In this document: positions 26,483 to 34,517 of the stretch, piece after piece | Numbering within the stretch: position 1 is the first letter of the stretch | How the letters are laid out: every line of letters begins with the position of its first letter | Source: Sediminibacterium ginsengisoli | Lineage (GTDB): Bacteria; Bacteroidota; Bacteroidia; Chitinophagales; Chitinophagaceae | Length of the DNA: 35,754 nucleotides | Direction: 5' to 3' | Assembly: GCA_945865545.1 (NCBI GenBank) | Contig: CAMBEQ010000023.1 | Coordinates: 1-35,754, forward strand | Notes under the pieces: generated by a model | Told to the model about the DNA's origin: nothing | Databases searched by the model: none | Seen by the model: the letters and a program-made list of their open reading frames with translations, nothing else | Position numbers and translations under genes: made by a program

Positions 26483-27715
26483 ATGGCATTGAATATTATT
26501 TGGATGGCTTTTTTTGTAATTGCTTTTATAATTGCCTTGTTTAAACTAGTCATTTTAGGAGATACGAGCATTTTTAAACTCTTGGCAGATGGTATTTTTG
26601 ACTCTGCTAAATCATCTGTATTGGATGTCGCCTTCCCTTTAGCGGGGACTATGGTGTTTTTTTTGGGTTTAATGAATATCGCAGAAAAAGCTGGAGCCAT
26701 TCAAAAGCTGGCTAAATGGATGAATCCCTTCTTAAGCAGATTGTTTCCCGAGGTTCCAGCCAATCACCCCGCCATGGGGCATATGGTGATGAATTTTAGC
26801 GCCAATATGTTGGGATTAGATAATGCAGCCACCCCATTTGGTTTAAAAGCCATGGAAAGCCTACAAACCCTTAATCCAGAGAAAGAAAAGGCGACCAATG
26901 CACAAATTATGTTCTTGGTTTTACATACCAGTGGACTTACCATTATTCCCTTAACCATCATTTCTTATCGGTTGGCCGCTAATTCTCAAGATGCTGCCAG
27001 TATATTTATTCCATGCGTCTTGGCTACGATAGGTACCACTTTGGCATCTATTCTCATGGTAGGTTGGTATCAAAAACTAAAATGGGATAAAGTATTAATT
27101 GGTTGGCTATTAGGCTTGGTCTTATTATTAGTAGGCGTATTGGTAGGGGTTAATAATTTATCTACGGTACATAAAGAAGTGTTTTCAAAAGTAGTGGGCA
27201 ATGGTTTATTAATGGTCATCATTGTTGGAATTATTGTAGGAGGTGCTTATAAAAAAGTTTCTGTTTTTGACGCTTTTATTGAAGGGGCAAAAAATGGATT
27301 TGACTTGATTGTAAAAATTATACCTTATTTGGTAGCCATGTTGGTAGCCATAAGAGTTTTTAGAGACAGTGGTGCGATGGGTTATATCATTAATGGATTT
27401 TCATATTTGATTCAATTAACAGGAACCAATACAGAATTTATTGGAGCATTACCTGTAGCCATTATGAAACCATTAAGTGGGAGTGGAGCTAGAGGGATGA
27501 TGCTAGATATTTTTCAAACACATGGACCCGATTCATTTGTAGGAAAATTAGCTTCTATATTTCAGGGTTCTGCTGATACTACTTTTTATATAATTGCTTT
27601 GTACTTTGGAAGTGTGGGCATTAAAAAAATACGTTATGCTTTATGGGCGGGCATATTTGCCGATATAATAGGAGTGGTAATTGCTATATTGATTGGCTAT
27701 ACCTTTTTTAAATAA
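26483..27715 (+). CDS. fused SpmA-SpmB-like nucleoside-recognition (Gate domain) membrane protein
   Basis: This 410-residue membrane protein has two halves. The first (about 1-195) has TMVFFLGLMNIAEKAGAIQ and HMVMNFSANMLGLDNAATP, as in spore maturation protein A. The second (about 215-410) has KNGFDLIVKIIPYLVAMLVA, MKPLSGSGARGMM and a QGSADTTFYIIALYFGSVG segment, as in spore maturation protein B. Each half carries a nucleoside-recognition Gate domain. In non-sporulating Bacteroidota this is a conserved transporter-like protein of unknown substrate. It diverges from ychF with 78 bases between and converges with the EVE gene, with 6 bases between stops. Confidence 0.88.
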   Translation: MALNIIWMAFFVIAFIIALFKLVILGDTSIFKLLADGIFDSAKSSVLDVAFPLAGTMVFFLGLMNIAEKAGAIQKLAKWMNPFLSRLFPEVPANHPAMGHMVMNFSANMLGLDNAATPFGLKAMESLQTLNPEKEKATNAQIMFLVLHTSGLTIIPLTIISYRLAANSQDAASIFIPCVLATIGTTLASILMVGWYQKLKWDKVLIGWLLGLVLLLVGVLVGVNNLSTVHKEVFSKVVGNGLLMVIIVGIIVGGAYKKVSVFDAFIEGAKNGFDLIVKIIPYLVAMLVAIRVFRDSGAMGYIINGFSYLIQLTGTNTEFIGALPVAIMKPLSGSGARGMMLDIFQTHGPDSFVGKLASIFQGSADTTFYIIALYFGSVGIKKIRYALWAGIFADIIGVVIAILIGYTFFK

Positions 27716-27721
27716 GTGAGT

Positions 27722-28132
27722 TTATTTCCCTTCACTCATTTTCATTACTTCCTTCCATTCCTTATCGGTAACTGGTTGCACTGATAATCGACCCATTTTT
27801 ACTAAAGCCATATTGGCCAAATTGGTATTGGCTTTAACGTCCGCTAATGTTACTGGGTGTTTTAATTGTTGATGCGGCGCAAAATCTACGGCCAGCCAGG
27901 CTATTTCTTCTGTGGTAGGATCCTGATAAGCTTCTTTAACTACTTTGGCAATTCCCACTATCTCCATGCCTTCATTGCTATGGTACCAAAAAGCAAGGTC
28001 TCCTTTTTTCATGGATCTTAAATTATTTCGAGCTTGATAGTTTCTTACACCATCCCAAAATGTTTTTTTATCCTTATTGAATTGTTCCCAAGAATATTTG
28101 AAAGGTTCTGATTTGATTAACCAATAAGCCAT
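27722..28132 (-). CDS. EVE-domain (PUA-like) protein
   Basis: This is a 136-residue cytoplasmic protein made of one EVE domain. MAYWLIKSEPFKYSWEQF is the typical start, TFWDGVRNYQARNNLRSMKKGDLAFWYHS holds the family's core, and VGIAKVVKEAYQDPT follows. EVE proteins belong to the PUA-like superfamily and are thought to bind modified bases in DNA or RNA. The length equals stand-alone bacterial homologues. It is 34 bases downstream of the LutA-like gene and may share its transcript. No restriction or methyltransferase gene is adjacent, so a defence role is not supported here. Confidence 0.9.
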   Translation of the reverse strand: MAYWLIKSEPFKYSWEQFNKDKKTFWDGVRNYQARNNLRSMKKGDLAFWYHSNEGMEIVGIAKVVKEAYQDPTTEEIAWLAVDFAPHQQLKHPVTLADVKANTNLANMALVKMGRLSVQPVTDKEWKEVMKMSEGK

Positions 28133-28166
28133 AAATGAATATAAAATTATTTATAAATAAAGCGAC

Positions 28167-28886
28167 TTAGTAACCGCTTGCCAATATATCTGCTAAATGC
28201 ATGATCTTTAAATTTTGGCCATTGAATTTTAATCGGCCTTCGATATGCATTAAGCAACTTAAATCGGTACTAATTAAATATTCTGCTTCTGTTTTAATGG
28301 CATTTTCTATTTTTTGATCGGCCATTGAGACACTAATTGTGTCATACTTTACTGCAAAACTTCCACCAAAACCACAGCAGGTTTCTACTTCATTCATTTC
28401 AATTAATTCTAAACCTTTTACTGCGGCTAATAATTCACGTGGTTCTTTTTTTATATTACATTCTCTTAAACCAGCACAGCTATCATGATAAGTGGCTTTC
28501 CCTTCAAAACTGGCACCTACATCTGTTACTTTTAAAATTTTTACTAAAAATTCAGATAACTCATACATTCGATTGGATACTTTTTTGGCAGGACTTTGGA
28601 AAGCATTGTTTTCAAATAATTTAACATAATTATTTCTTACAAAACCGGTACAGCTTGCACTAGGACTTACTATATAATCTGTACCATAAAAATCTTGGAC
28701 AAATTTGGTGCAAACATCTTTTGATTCACCCCAAAAGCCAGCATTGAATGCAGGTTGACCACAACAGGTTTGCTTATCATTGTACTTTACTGTACATCCA
28801 GCTTTTTCTAATACTTTAATTGTATTAAAGGCAGCATTAGGATACAATTGATCCATAAAACAAGGAATAAATAACTGTACAGTCAT
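28167..28886 (-). CDS. lutA: LutA-like (Fe-S)-binding protein with CCG domains
   Basis: The 239-residue protein contains two cysteine-rich CCG modules. The first has VQLFIPCFMDQLYP and KQTCCGQPAFNAGF (about 40-55); the second has SASCTGFVRNNY, YHDSCAGLREC and ETCCGFGGSFAVKY. This is the pattern of LutA/GlcF-type subunits that help oxidise L-lactate or glycolate with a quinone-linked Fe-S enzyme. LutB and LutC normally accompany it but are not adjacent, so the partner genes, if present, are elsewhere. The start ATG is at 28886, where the sequence matches the family's usual N-terminus. A -7 element lies only 4 bases upstream, so the transcript may be leaderless. Confidence 0.88.
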   Translation of the reverse strand: MTVQLFIPCFMDQLYPNAAFNTIKVLEKAGCTVKYNDKQTCCGQPAFNAGFWGESKDVCTKFVQDFYGTDYIVSPSASCTGFVRNNYVKLFENNAFQSPAKKVSNRMYELSEFLVKILKVTDVGASFEGKATYHDSCAGLRECNIKKEPRELLAAVKGLELIEMNEVETCCGFGGSFAVKYDTISVSMADQKIENAIKTEAEYLISTDLSCLMHIEGRLKFNGQNLKIMHLADILASGY

Positions 28887-28890
28887 AAGT

Positions 28891-28898
28891 CAAAAATA
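28891..28898 (-). promoter_or_regulatory. putative -7 element of lutA, nearly abutting the start codon
   Basis: The minus strand reads TATTTTTG, an exact match to TAnnTTTG, followed by ACTT and then the ATG. If it is used, transcription would begin at or near the start codon. No -33 element is clear at normal spacing. Confidence 0.35.
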
Positions 28899-28928
28899 AC
28901 AATTGTAGCTTAAATAATGGTCTAAATT

Positions 28929-28968
28929 AAAAAGGCATTCTCCACATTTGGTGGAGAATGCCTTTTTT
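28929..28968 (-). terminator. strong rho-independent terminator
   Basis: A perfect 12-bp GC-containing stem, GGCATTCTCCAC (28934-28945) with GTGGAGAATGCC (28951-28962), has a 5-base loop ATTTG. It is flanked by A5 and T6 tracts that extend the stem to 17 bp. It lies just after the stop of the minus-strand TPR gene at 28989, so it ends the pdhA-TPR transcript, and it separates that transcript from lutA. The symmetry would let it work in both directions. Confidence 0.88.
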
Positions 28969-28988
28969 CAAGTTATTCAACCAGCTTA

Positions 28989-29642
28989 TTAGGGCTGAAC
29001 TTTTAATCTATTGATATATCTATCTGCGTTAAATCCTTTTTCGGATTTAGGGTATTTAGATTTAATATCTTTAAAAATAGTAACTGCCTCATCTGCCTTG
29101 CCATTTAGTTCTAGTAAAGAGGCTGCACGAAACAAATACTCGGAAGAAATAGCATCATCTTCTGGGAAATGACTACCTGCTTTTTTATAATAACTAATGG
29201 CTTCGTCATTATTTTTCAACTCAGAGTAAGCATCGCCGATAGTACCATAAGTAATTGCTTGAACTTGCTTTGAAGAAGTAGAGAAATCTTTTAAGTATTC
29301 AATAGATTTATTAAAATCATTTAATCTATAATAACTAATACCTGCATAATATTTTGCCAAATTAGCAGATGGCGTACCGCTGTATTGCTTAATGATATAC
29401 AATACACCTTTACTAGCACCGTCACCATTTAAAACTAAATTAGAAGAATCTATAGCAAAATATTTTTCGGCTGTATACATAGCATCCGCCGCTTTAGTCT
29501 CTCTTGGGTTTTGGTACAATTCAGTGTAACCAAAATATCCAGCAATCACAATAACTACTATGGATAATGCGTAAGAAAGTAATTTCTGATTGTTTTTTAC
29601 AAAATCTAAAAATGGGTGTTTCTCTTGGTGTAATTCGCTCAT
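28989..29642 (-). CDS. membrane-anchored TPR protein (YfgM-like)
   Basis: The 217-residue protein has a short polar N-terminus (1-18), one transmembrane helix (about 20-42, LLSYALSIVVIVIAGYFGY) and an outward TPR domain. AKYYAGISYYRLNDFNKSIEYL (about 115-135), TYGTIGDAYSELKNNDEAISYY and SEYLFRAASLLELNGKADEAV are successive repeats. The layout, single N-terminal anchor plus periplasmic TPRs, matches the TPR_21/YfgM type, which acts as a chaperone or assembly helper at the inner membrane. It starts 16 bases after pdhA ends, so the two are co-transcribed, although no functional link is obvious. The strong hairpin at 28929-28968 follows. Confidence 0.8.
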   Translation of the reverse strand: MSELHQEKHPFLDFVKNNQKLLSYALSIVVIVIAGYFGYTELYQNPRETKAADAMYTAEKYFAIDSSNLVLNGDGASKGVLYIIKQYSGTPSANLAKYYAGISYYRLNDFNKSIEYLKDFSTSSKQVQAITYGTIGDAYSELKNNDEAISYYKKAGSHFPEDDAISSEYLFRAASLLELNGKADEAVTIFKDIKSKYPKSEKGFNADRYINRLKVQP

Positions 29643-29658
29643 GTTTTTTTATTAAAAA

Positions 29659-30654
29659 TTAATCAACAATAAATGGATAAGATGAATCAATATAAACATC
29701 TTTTAATAATTCGTTATCATCAGGCCAAGGACTTTCCTCGGCAAATTTTACAGAAGCATCAACAATAGCTGCTATTTTATCGTCAATCGCTTTCAACTCA
29801 GAAACAGATGCAAAATTATTTTCTAAAATGGTTTTAGAGACTTTAGTAATTGGGTCTTGATCTTTATATTCTTCTATTTCATCTTTAGAACGATACTTTT
29901 GAGGATCTGATACAGAATGTCCTTTGTATCTATAGGTTTTCATTTCAATTAGGGTAGGCCCATCTCCCTCACGCGCTCTTTTTGCAGCTCTTGCAATACC
30001 TTCATGAACCGCTTCTGGAGACATACCATCTAATTTATCGGAAGGCATGTCATAACCATCAGCTAATTTATAAATATCAATTACATTACTTGTTCTTTCT
30101 ATAGAAGTACCCATTGCATAGTTGTTGTTTTCGCAAACAAAAATTACTGGTAATTTCCAAAGCATAGCCAAATTAAATACTTCATGCAGCATTCCTTGTC
30201 TAGCAGCACCATCGCCAAAAAAACAAACTACTACATTTTTAGAACCACGATATTGTTCTGCAAAAGCCAATCCAGCACCTGTTCCAATTTGTGCCCCAAC
30301 AATACCATGACCACCATAAAAATAATGCTCCTTACTAAAAAAGTGCATACTTCCTCCTTTACCTTTTGAAACACCCGTTGCCTTTCCATATAATTCTGCC
30401 ATTCCAGCATTAGGACTTACGCCCTTTGCCAATGCCAAACCATGGTCACGATATCCGGTAATAAAAGGGTCTTCTTGATTAGTAGCTGTCATACATCCAG
30501 CCGCAATGGCTTCTTGTCCAACATAAGCATGATAAAATCCACGGATTTTACCCGCCATTTTATACATTTCCTCCGATTTTAATTCAAATTGGCGGATTAA
30601 CTGCATTAACTCGTACCAATACAGATAGGTTTCTTTAGAAAATTTTTGGGCCAC
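29659..30654 (-). CDS. pdhA: pyruvate dehydrogenase E1 component, alpha subunit
   Basis: The enzyme decarboxylates pyruvate with thiamine diphosphate. The cofactor-binding motif is complete: GDG at about 147-149 in VVCFFGDGAARQGM, ending with CENNNYAMG near 174-182. The phosphorylation-loop region GTSIERTSNVIDIYK and YRYKGHSVSDP are also present. From GTG 30654 the length is 331 residues, normal for alpha subunits. The GTG follows AGGAC and gives the usual start MAQKFSKETYLYWYEL. A longer frame from TTG 30678 is rejected because that codon is part of a -7 element. The beta subunit gene is not adjacent. Confidence 0.92.
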   Translation of the reverse strand: MAQKFSKETYLYWYELMQLIRQFELKSEEMYKMAGKIRGFYHAYVGQEAIAAGCMTATNQEDPFITGYRDHGLALAKGVSPNAGMAELYGKATGVSKGKGGSMHFFSKEHYFYGGHGIVGAQIGTGAGLAFAEQYRGSKNVVVCFFGDGAARQGMLHEVFNLAMLWKLPVIFVCENNNYAMGTSIERTSNVIDIYKLADGYDMPSDKLDGMSPEAVHEGIARAAKRAREGDGPTLIEMKTYRYKGHSVSDPQKYRSKDEIEEYKDQDPITKVSKTILENNFASVSELKAIDDKIAAIVDASVKFAEESPWPDDNELLKDVYIDSSYPFIVD

Positions 30655-30675
30655 AGTCCTTTTAATTTTGAGCAG

Positions 30676-30683
30676 CAAATATA
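30676..30683 (-). promoter_or_regulatory. putative -7 element of pdhA
   Basis: The minus strand reads TATATTTG followed by C, an exact TAnnTTTG match, 21 bases upstream of the GTG at 30654. It overlaps the alternative TTG start at 30678, which argues for the shorter protein. No clear -33 element is seen. Confidence 0.45.
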
Positions 30684-30721
30684 CTGATTTCTATATTAAA
30701 ATAAGCCTAAAAAACAGGGTC

Positions 30722-32353
30722 TTATGCTTCTTTTAAAAATGGATATTGGTAGTCTGTTGGGGGGTTAAAGGTCTCCTTTATCGTCCTAGCACTTAGCCAT
30801 CTGTATAAATTCAACATACTTCCCGCTTTATCATTGGTTCCAGAACCCCTGGCACCCCCAAAAGGTTGTTGACCTACTACGGCGCCTGTAGGCTTGTCAT
30901 TGATATAAAAATTACCAGCAGCATGTCTTAATTTGACCGTAGCTAGTTCTATGGCTTTTCTGTCCTGAGCAATAATGGCTCCAGTAAGTGCATAATGGGA
31001 AGTACTGTCGAGCATTTTTAAAGTGGCTTCAAATTCAGCTGCAGGATAGGTATAAATAGTAAGCACGGGGCCAAATATTTCTTCACACATGGTGGTATAT
31101 TTTGGATCGGTGGTTTCAATAACGGTAGGTTCGATAAAATAACCATCCTTTTTACTATAATTTCCTCCTATTAAAATTTTCGCTTTTTTATCTTTCTTTA
31201 CTTGATTAATATAATTGACAATATTATCAAAAGATTTTTCATCAATCACTGCATTAATAAAATTGGAGAAATTCTCCACCGTACCCATTTTCATGGTCTT
31301 CATTGTTTTTGCCAATTTTTCTTTTATCGCTGGCGCAATATTACTTGGCAAATAAGCACGTGAAGCTGCAGAACATTTTTGACCTTGGTATTCAAAAGCA
31401 CCACGAGCTAGTGCTGTGACCACCGTATCCACATCCGCCGACTCATGTACCATCACAAAATCTTTTCCTCCAGTTTCACCCACAATTCTTGGATAAGATT
31501 TGTACTTTGAAATATTTTCACCAATTTGTTTCCACATAAAATTAAATACGCCTGTAGAACCTGTAAAATGTACACCAGCAAAATCAGGATGTGCAAAACA
31601 AGTGGCACCAATAGTAGGGCCATCCACATAAACAATATTAATTACTCCATCTGGCAATCCCGCTTCTTTTAAAATGCGCATAAATAATTGAGCAGAATAA
31701 ATTTGGGTATTGGCTGGCTTCCATACCACTACATTGCCACACATGGCGGCAGAAGCGGGTAAATTTCCGCCAATAGCTGTAAAGTTAAATGGGGTGATGG
31801 CTAATACGAATCCTTCTAGTCCACGATATTCCATTCTGTTATGAATGCCTGCAGAGGAAATGGGCTGTTGTTGATAAATCTCACTTAAGAAATGAACATT
31901 GAATCTTAAAAAATCTATAAGTTCACAGGCTGCATCTATTTCTGCTTGGAAAGCATTTTTACTTTGTCCAAGCATGGTAGAAGCATTCATTTCAAATCTA
32001 TATTTAGTCGCTAATAAATCGGCTGCTTTTAAAAATATATGCGCTCTCGCTTCCCAATGCATATTAGCCCAAGCGTTTCTTACTTTTAAAGCAGAGGCAA
32101 TGGCTAAATTCACTTCCTTTTTGGTACCTACATGAAAATGGCCTAGTGTATGTTTTATTTCATGTGGCGGATGAATGGATTTTTTAACACCTGTTCTTAC
32201 TTCCTGACCATTAATCACCATAGGGATATCTAAAGTTTTTTTCTTTAGGTTGGTAATGGCTTGTTTTAAGGCTAATTTTTCTGCTGAACCTGGCGCATAG
32301 CTTAAAACTGGTTCATTAATTGGAGTAGGGTATTTAAATGTTCCGAATTGCAT
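30722..32353 (-). CDS. pruA: L-glutamate gamma-semialdehyde dehydrogenase (P5C dehydrogenase)
   Basis: This aldehyde dehydrogenase oxidises glutamate semialdehyde (from pyrroline-5-carboxylate) to glutamate, the second step of proline breakdown, with NAD. The 543 residues have the active-site Glu293 in VGETGGKDFVMV and nucleophile Cys327 in YQGQKCSAASRAY. The NAD-binding VHFTGSTGVF (261-270) and PTGAVVGQQPFGG near residue 495 are also present. The length and the N-terminal extension fit the stand-alone P5CDH type found in Bacteroidota and eukaryotes, rather than the PutA fusion. No proline dehydrogenase gene is adjacent. Start is the ATG at 32353. Confidence 0.92.
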   Translation of the reverse strand: MQFGTFKYPTPINEPVLSYAPGSAEKLALKQAITNLKKKTLDIPMVINGQEVRTGVKKSIHPPHEIKHTLGHFHVGTKKEVNLAIASALKVRNAWANMHWEARAHIFLKAADLLATKYRFEMNASTMLGQSKNAFQAEIDAACELIDFLRFNVHFLSEIYQQQPISSAGIHNRMEYRGLEGFVLAITPFNFTAIGGNLPASAAMCGNVVVWKPANTQIYSAQLFMRILKEAGLPDGVINIVYVDGPTIGATCFAHPDFAGVHFTGSTGVFNFMWKQIGENISKYKSYPRIVGETGGKDFVMVHESADVDTVVTALARGAFEYQGQKCSAASRAYLPSNIAPAIKEKLAKTMKTMKMGTVENFSNFINAVIDEKSFDNIVNYINQVKKDKKAKILIGGNYSKKDGYFIEPTVIETTDPKYTTMCEEIFGPVLTIYTYPAAEFEATLKMLDSTSHYALTGAIIAQDRKAIELATVKLRHAAGNFYINDKPTGAVVGQQPFGGARGSGTNDKAGSMLNLYRWLSARTIKETFNPPTDYQYPFLKEA

Positions 32354-32458
32354 AATGATAAATATTAGAACGTAAAAATAAGCATAAAATGAACACGCGT
32401 TAGGAAGTTCTGTATTTTGATAAAACTTTGTCTAATTTTAACCTATAAACCATATAAA

Positions 32459-33628
32459 ATGCGGTACGTCTTAGTGGATATAGCAGATAGGGGGAATTTT
32501 TACCCTTTTAGTTTAACGCAATCCCTAGCTAATATAAGAGTAGGTATTTTTACAATGCAAGAAAGATGGGAGCAAGCGTTAAAAGAATCTTGTAGTATTT
32601 ATACAGCCCCTTATTTACAAGTCTTATTGGAAGACAATGAGTTTTTAAAAAACGAGGAATCACTTTATTTTATAAACATTACTTGTATTCCAAAGGAGGA
32701 GCTTATTGCTCATATCAACGCATTAAAAGAGGGTGAAAAATTAATGAGTGCTACTGGAAAATGGATTGCAACTAAATCTAAGGATCGGTCTTTTCAGAAA
32801 ATTTTATTGGCTACATTGCCACCAATTACTTATGAAGAAGTAGCTTTTGTGCAAGATCAAATTCAACTACTTTCCTTACATGCCAAGTGGATTGAAAGAG
32901 ACCTCGATTGGGTTAAAGCAAAAAGAAAAAGTCAAGCAATCGATAGCAGTAATAAATTAGTCCACCCTGATAATATTTTTATAGAAGAAGGAGCCACCGT
33001 TTTATGCTCTAATTTAAATGCAAGTGAAGGGCCTATTTATATTGGCAAAGATGCCATTGTAATGGAAGGAACTTCTATCAGAGGCCCTTTTGTTTTAGGT
33101 CAAAAAGGGGTCGTTAAAATGAATGCAAGTATATATGGAGCTACCACCATTGGGCCTTATTGTTTGGCGGGAGGGGAAATAAAAAACTCTATACTCATGG
33201 GGTTTTCGAACAAAGGGCATGAAGGTTATTTAGGAGACAGCATTATTGGTTATTGGTGTAATATTGGAGCAGGCACTTGTAATAGCAATCTTAAAAATAC
33301 GGCAGGGATCATACAAATGTGGAATGAATTTAAACAAGAATGGGAGGAAGTAGGAAATAAAATGGGGATGCTCATGGGAGATTATAGCCGTTTTGCTATT
33401 CAATCAAGTATCAATACTGGTTCTTATATTGGAGTAAGCGCTAATATATTTGGAAATGGATTATTGCCTAAGCATTTGCCTAATTTTACATGGGGTATTC
33501 TCCCAGGTTATCAATATGACAAAGCCATCAGTGATTTAAACAATTGGAAGAAATTAAAAGGATTTACTGTTACAGAGGCCGAAAAGCTTGTTTTAAAGCA
33601 TTTATATAAGGAAATCACCCATTCCTGA
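32459..33628 (+). CDS. GlmU-like sugar-nucleotidyltransferase/acetyltransferase of Bacteroidota type
   Basis: The 389-residue protein has an N-terminal nucleotidyltransferase-like domain starting MRYVLVDIADRGNFYPFSL, then the SLANIRVGIFTMQERWE segment typical of the family. The C-terminal part is a left-handed beta-helix with hexapeptide repeats (about 220-350; IYIGKDAIVMEGTSIRGPF and YWCNIGAGTCNSNLKN). This is the alternative GlmU architecture (TIGR03991-like), predicted to make UDP-N-acetylglucosamine for the cell wall. The classical GlmU loop is reduced, so enzyme activity is inferred. The frame is open upstream from a TTG at 32417, but ATG 32459 gives the family's standard start. Confidence 0.85.
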   Translation: MRYVLVDIADRGNFYPFSLTQSLANIRVGIFTMQERWEQALKESCSIYTAPYLQVLLEDNEFLKNEESLYFINITCIPKEELIAHINALKEGEKLMSATGKWIATKSKDRSFQKILLATLPPITYEEVAFVQDQIQLLSLHAKWIERDLDWVKAKRKSQAIDSSNKLVHPDNIFIEEGATVLCSNLNASEGPIYIGKDAIVMEGTSIRGPFVLGQKGVVKMNASIYGATTIGPYCLAGGEIKNSILMGFSNKGHEGYLGDSIIGYWCNIGAGTCNSNLKNTAGIIQMWNEFKQEWEEVGNKMGMLMGDYSRFAIQSSINTGSYIGVSANIFGNGLLPKHLPNFTWGILPGYQYDKAISDLNNWKKLKGFTVTEAEKLVLKHLYKEITHS

Positions 33629-33643
33629 TGGACGCAAACAGTT

Positions 33644-33655
33644 CCCAAATTTGGG
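33644..33655. repeat. 12-bp perfect palindrome upstream of tpiA
   Basis: CCCAAATTTGGG is a perfect dyad with no spacer. It overlaps the candidate -33 element TTTG (33650-33653) of the tpiA promoter, which would be a sensible place for an operator. Chance occurrence cannot be excluded. Confidence 0.35.
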
Positions 33656-33685
33656 TATTTTAGCCATAAAATTTGATTACCTTTG
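33650..33685 (+). promoter_or_regulatory. putative promoter for tpiA-lepA
   Basis: TACCTTTG at 33678-33685 matches TAnnTTTG exactly. TTTG at 33650-33653 may be the -33 element, but the spacer of 24 bases is longer than usual. The ATG at 33731 leaves a leader of about 40 bases. Confidence 0.42.
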
Positions 33686-33730
33686 CAGCGCTAAAATAAC
33701 AGCCATTATTTCAACTATTTTTGAATATTT

Positions 33731-34492
33731 ATGAGAAAACAAATCGCAGCGGCCAACTGGAAAATGAACTTAGCTAGTGCTGAAGCTAGTCAATTACTAA
33801 ACGAATTATTAGCTACCCCACATTCCTTACAAGCACATCAAGAAGCCATTTTTGCTGTACCTGCTATTTATATTCCTTTGGCTGTAGAAAAATTAGCCAA
33901 TCAATTAAATGTATTTGTAGCAGCTCAAAACTGTCATCAAAAATCAAGTGGTGCTTATACCGGTGAAATTAGTGCTCCTATGTTGGCTTCAGTGGGCGTT
34001 AAACATATTGTACTAGGCCACTCTGAACGACGTGAATATTTTGCAGAATCGGATGCTTTATTAGCAGAAAAATTAAATGCCGTATTGGCCATTGAAAGTA
34101 CTCCCATTTTTTGTTGTGGGGAACCTTTAGCCATTAGAGAAGCGGGTACTCAAAATGCATTTGTAGAAGCACAATTAAAAAATGGGTTGTTTCATTTAAC
34201 TGCAGCACAAATTGTTAAAGTAGTAATAGCTTATGAGCCCATTTGGGCCATTGGTACTGGAAAAACAGCAAGTAGTGAACAAGCTCAAGAAATACACGCA
34301 TATATTAGAAGTATTTTGACTACTCAATACGGAGAAGCCATTGCGCAAGAAATATCTATACTTTATGGCGGAAGTGTTAAAGCTTCTAATGCCAAAGAAT
34401 TATTTTCACAACCTGATGTGGATGGAGGTTTAGTAGGAGGTGCGTCCTTAATCGCCACTGAATTTGCAGCCATCATCAATGCACTTAAATAG
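33731..34492 (+). CDS. tpiA: triosephosphate isomerase
   Basis: This glycolytic enzyme interconverts dihydroxyacetone phosphate and glyceraldehyde 3-phosphate. The 253 residues carry the full catalytic set: Lys11 in AANWKMN, His97 in LGHSERR and Glu169 in AYEPIWAIGTGKTAS. The phosphate-binding YGGSVKASN and DGGLVGGASL close the barrel. It has its own putative promoter and is followed after 25 bases by lepA, with which it may share a transcript. Confidence 0.96.
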   Translation: MRKQIAAANWKMNLASAEASQLLNELLATPHSLQAHQEAIFAVPAIYIPLAVEKLANQLNVFVAAQNCHQKSSGAYTGEISAPMLASVGVKHIVLGHSERREYFAESDALLAEKLNAVLAIESTPIFCCGEPLAIREAGTQNAFVEAQLKNGLFHLTAAQIVKVVIAYEPIWAIGTGKTASSEQAQEIHAYIRSILTTQYGEAIAQEISILYGGSVKASNAKELFSQPDVDGGLVGGASLIATEFAAIINALK

Positions 34493-34517
34493 ATTTTAAA
34501 AGACTACTTTCACTTAC

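Noticed and set aside
27710..27745. A hairpin between the SpmA-SpmB and EVE stops as a convergent terminator
   Set aside because: Stems are short and AT-only or have large loops, so support is too weak to annotate.
27722..28132. EVE protein as part of a modification-dependent defence system
   Set aside because: No nuclease, helicase or methyltransferase partner is adjacent; it is a stand-alone EVE protein.
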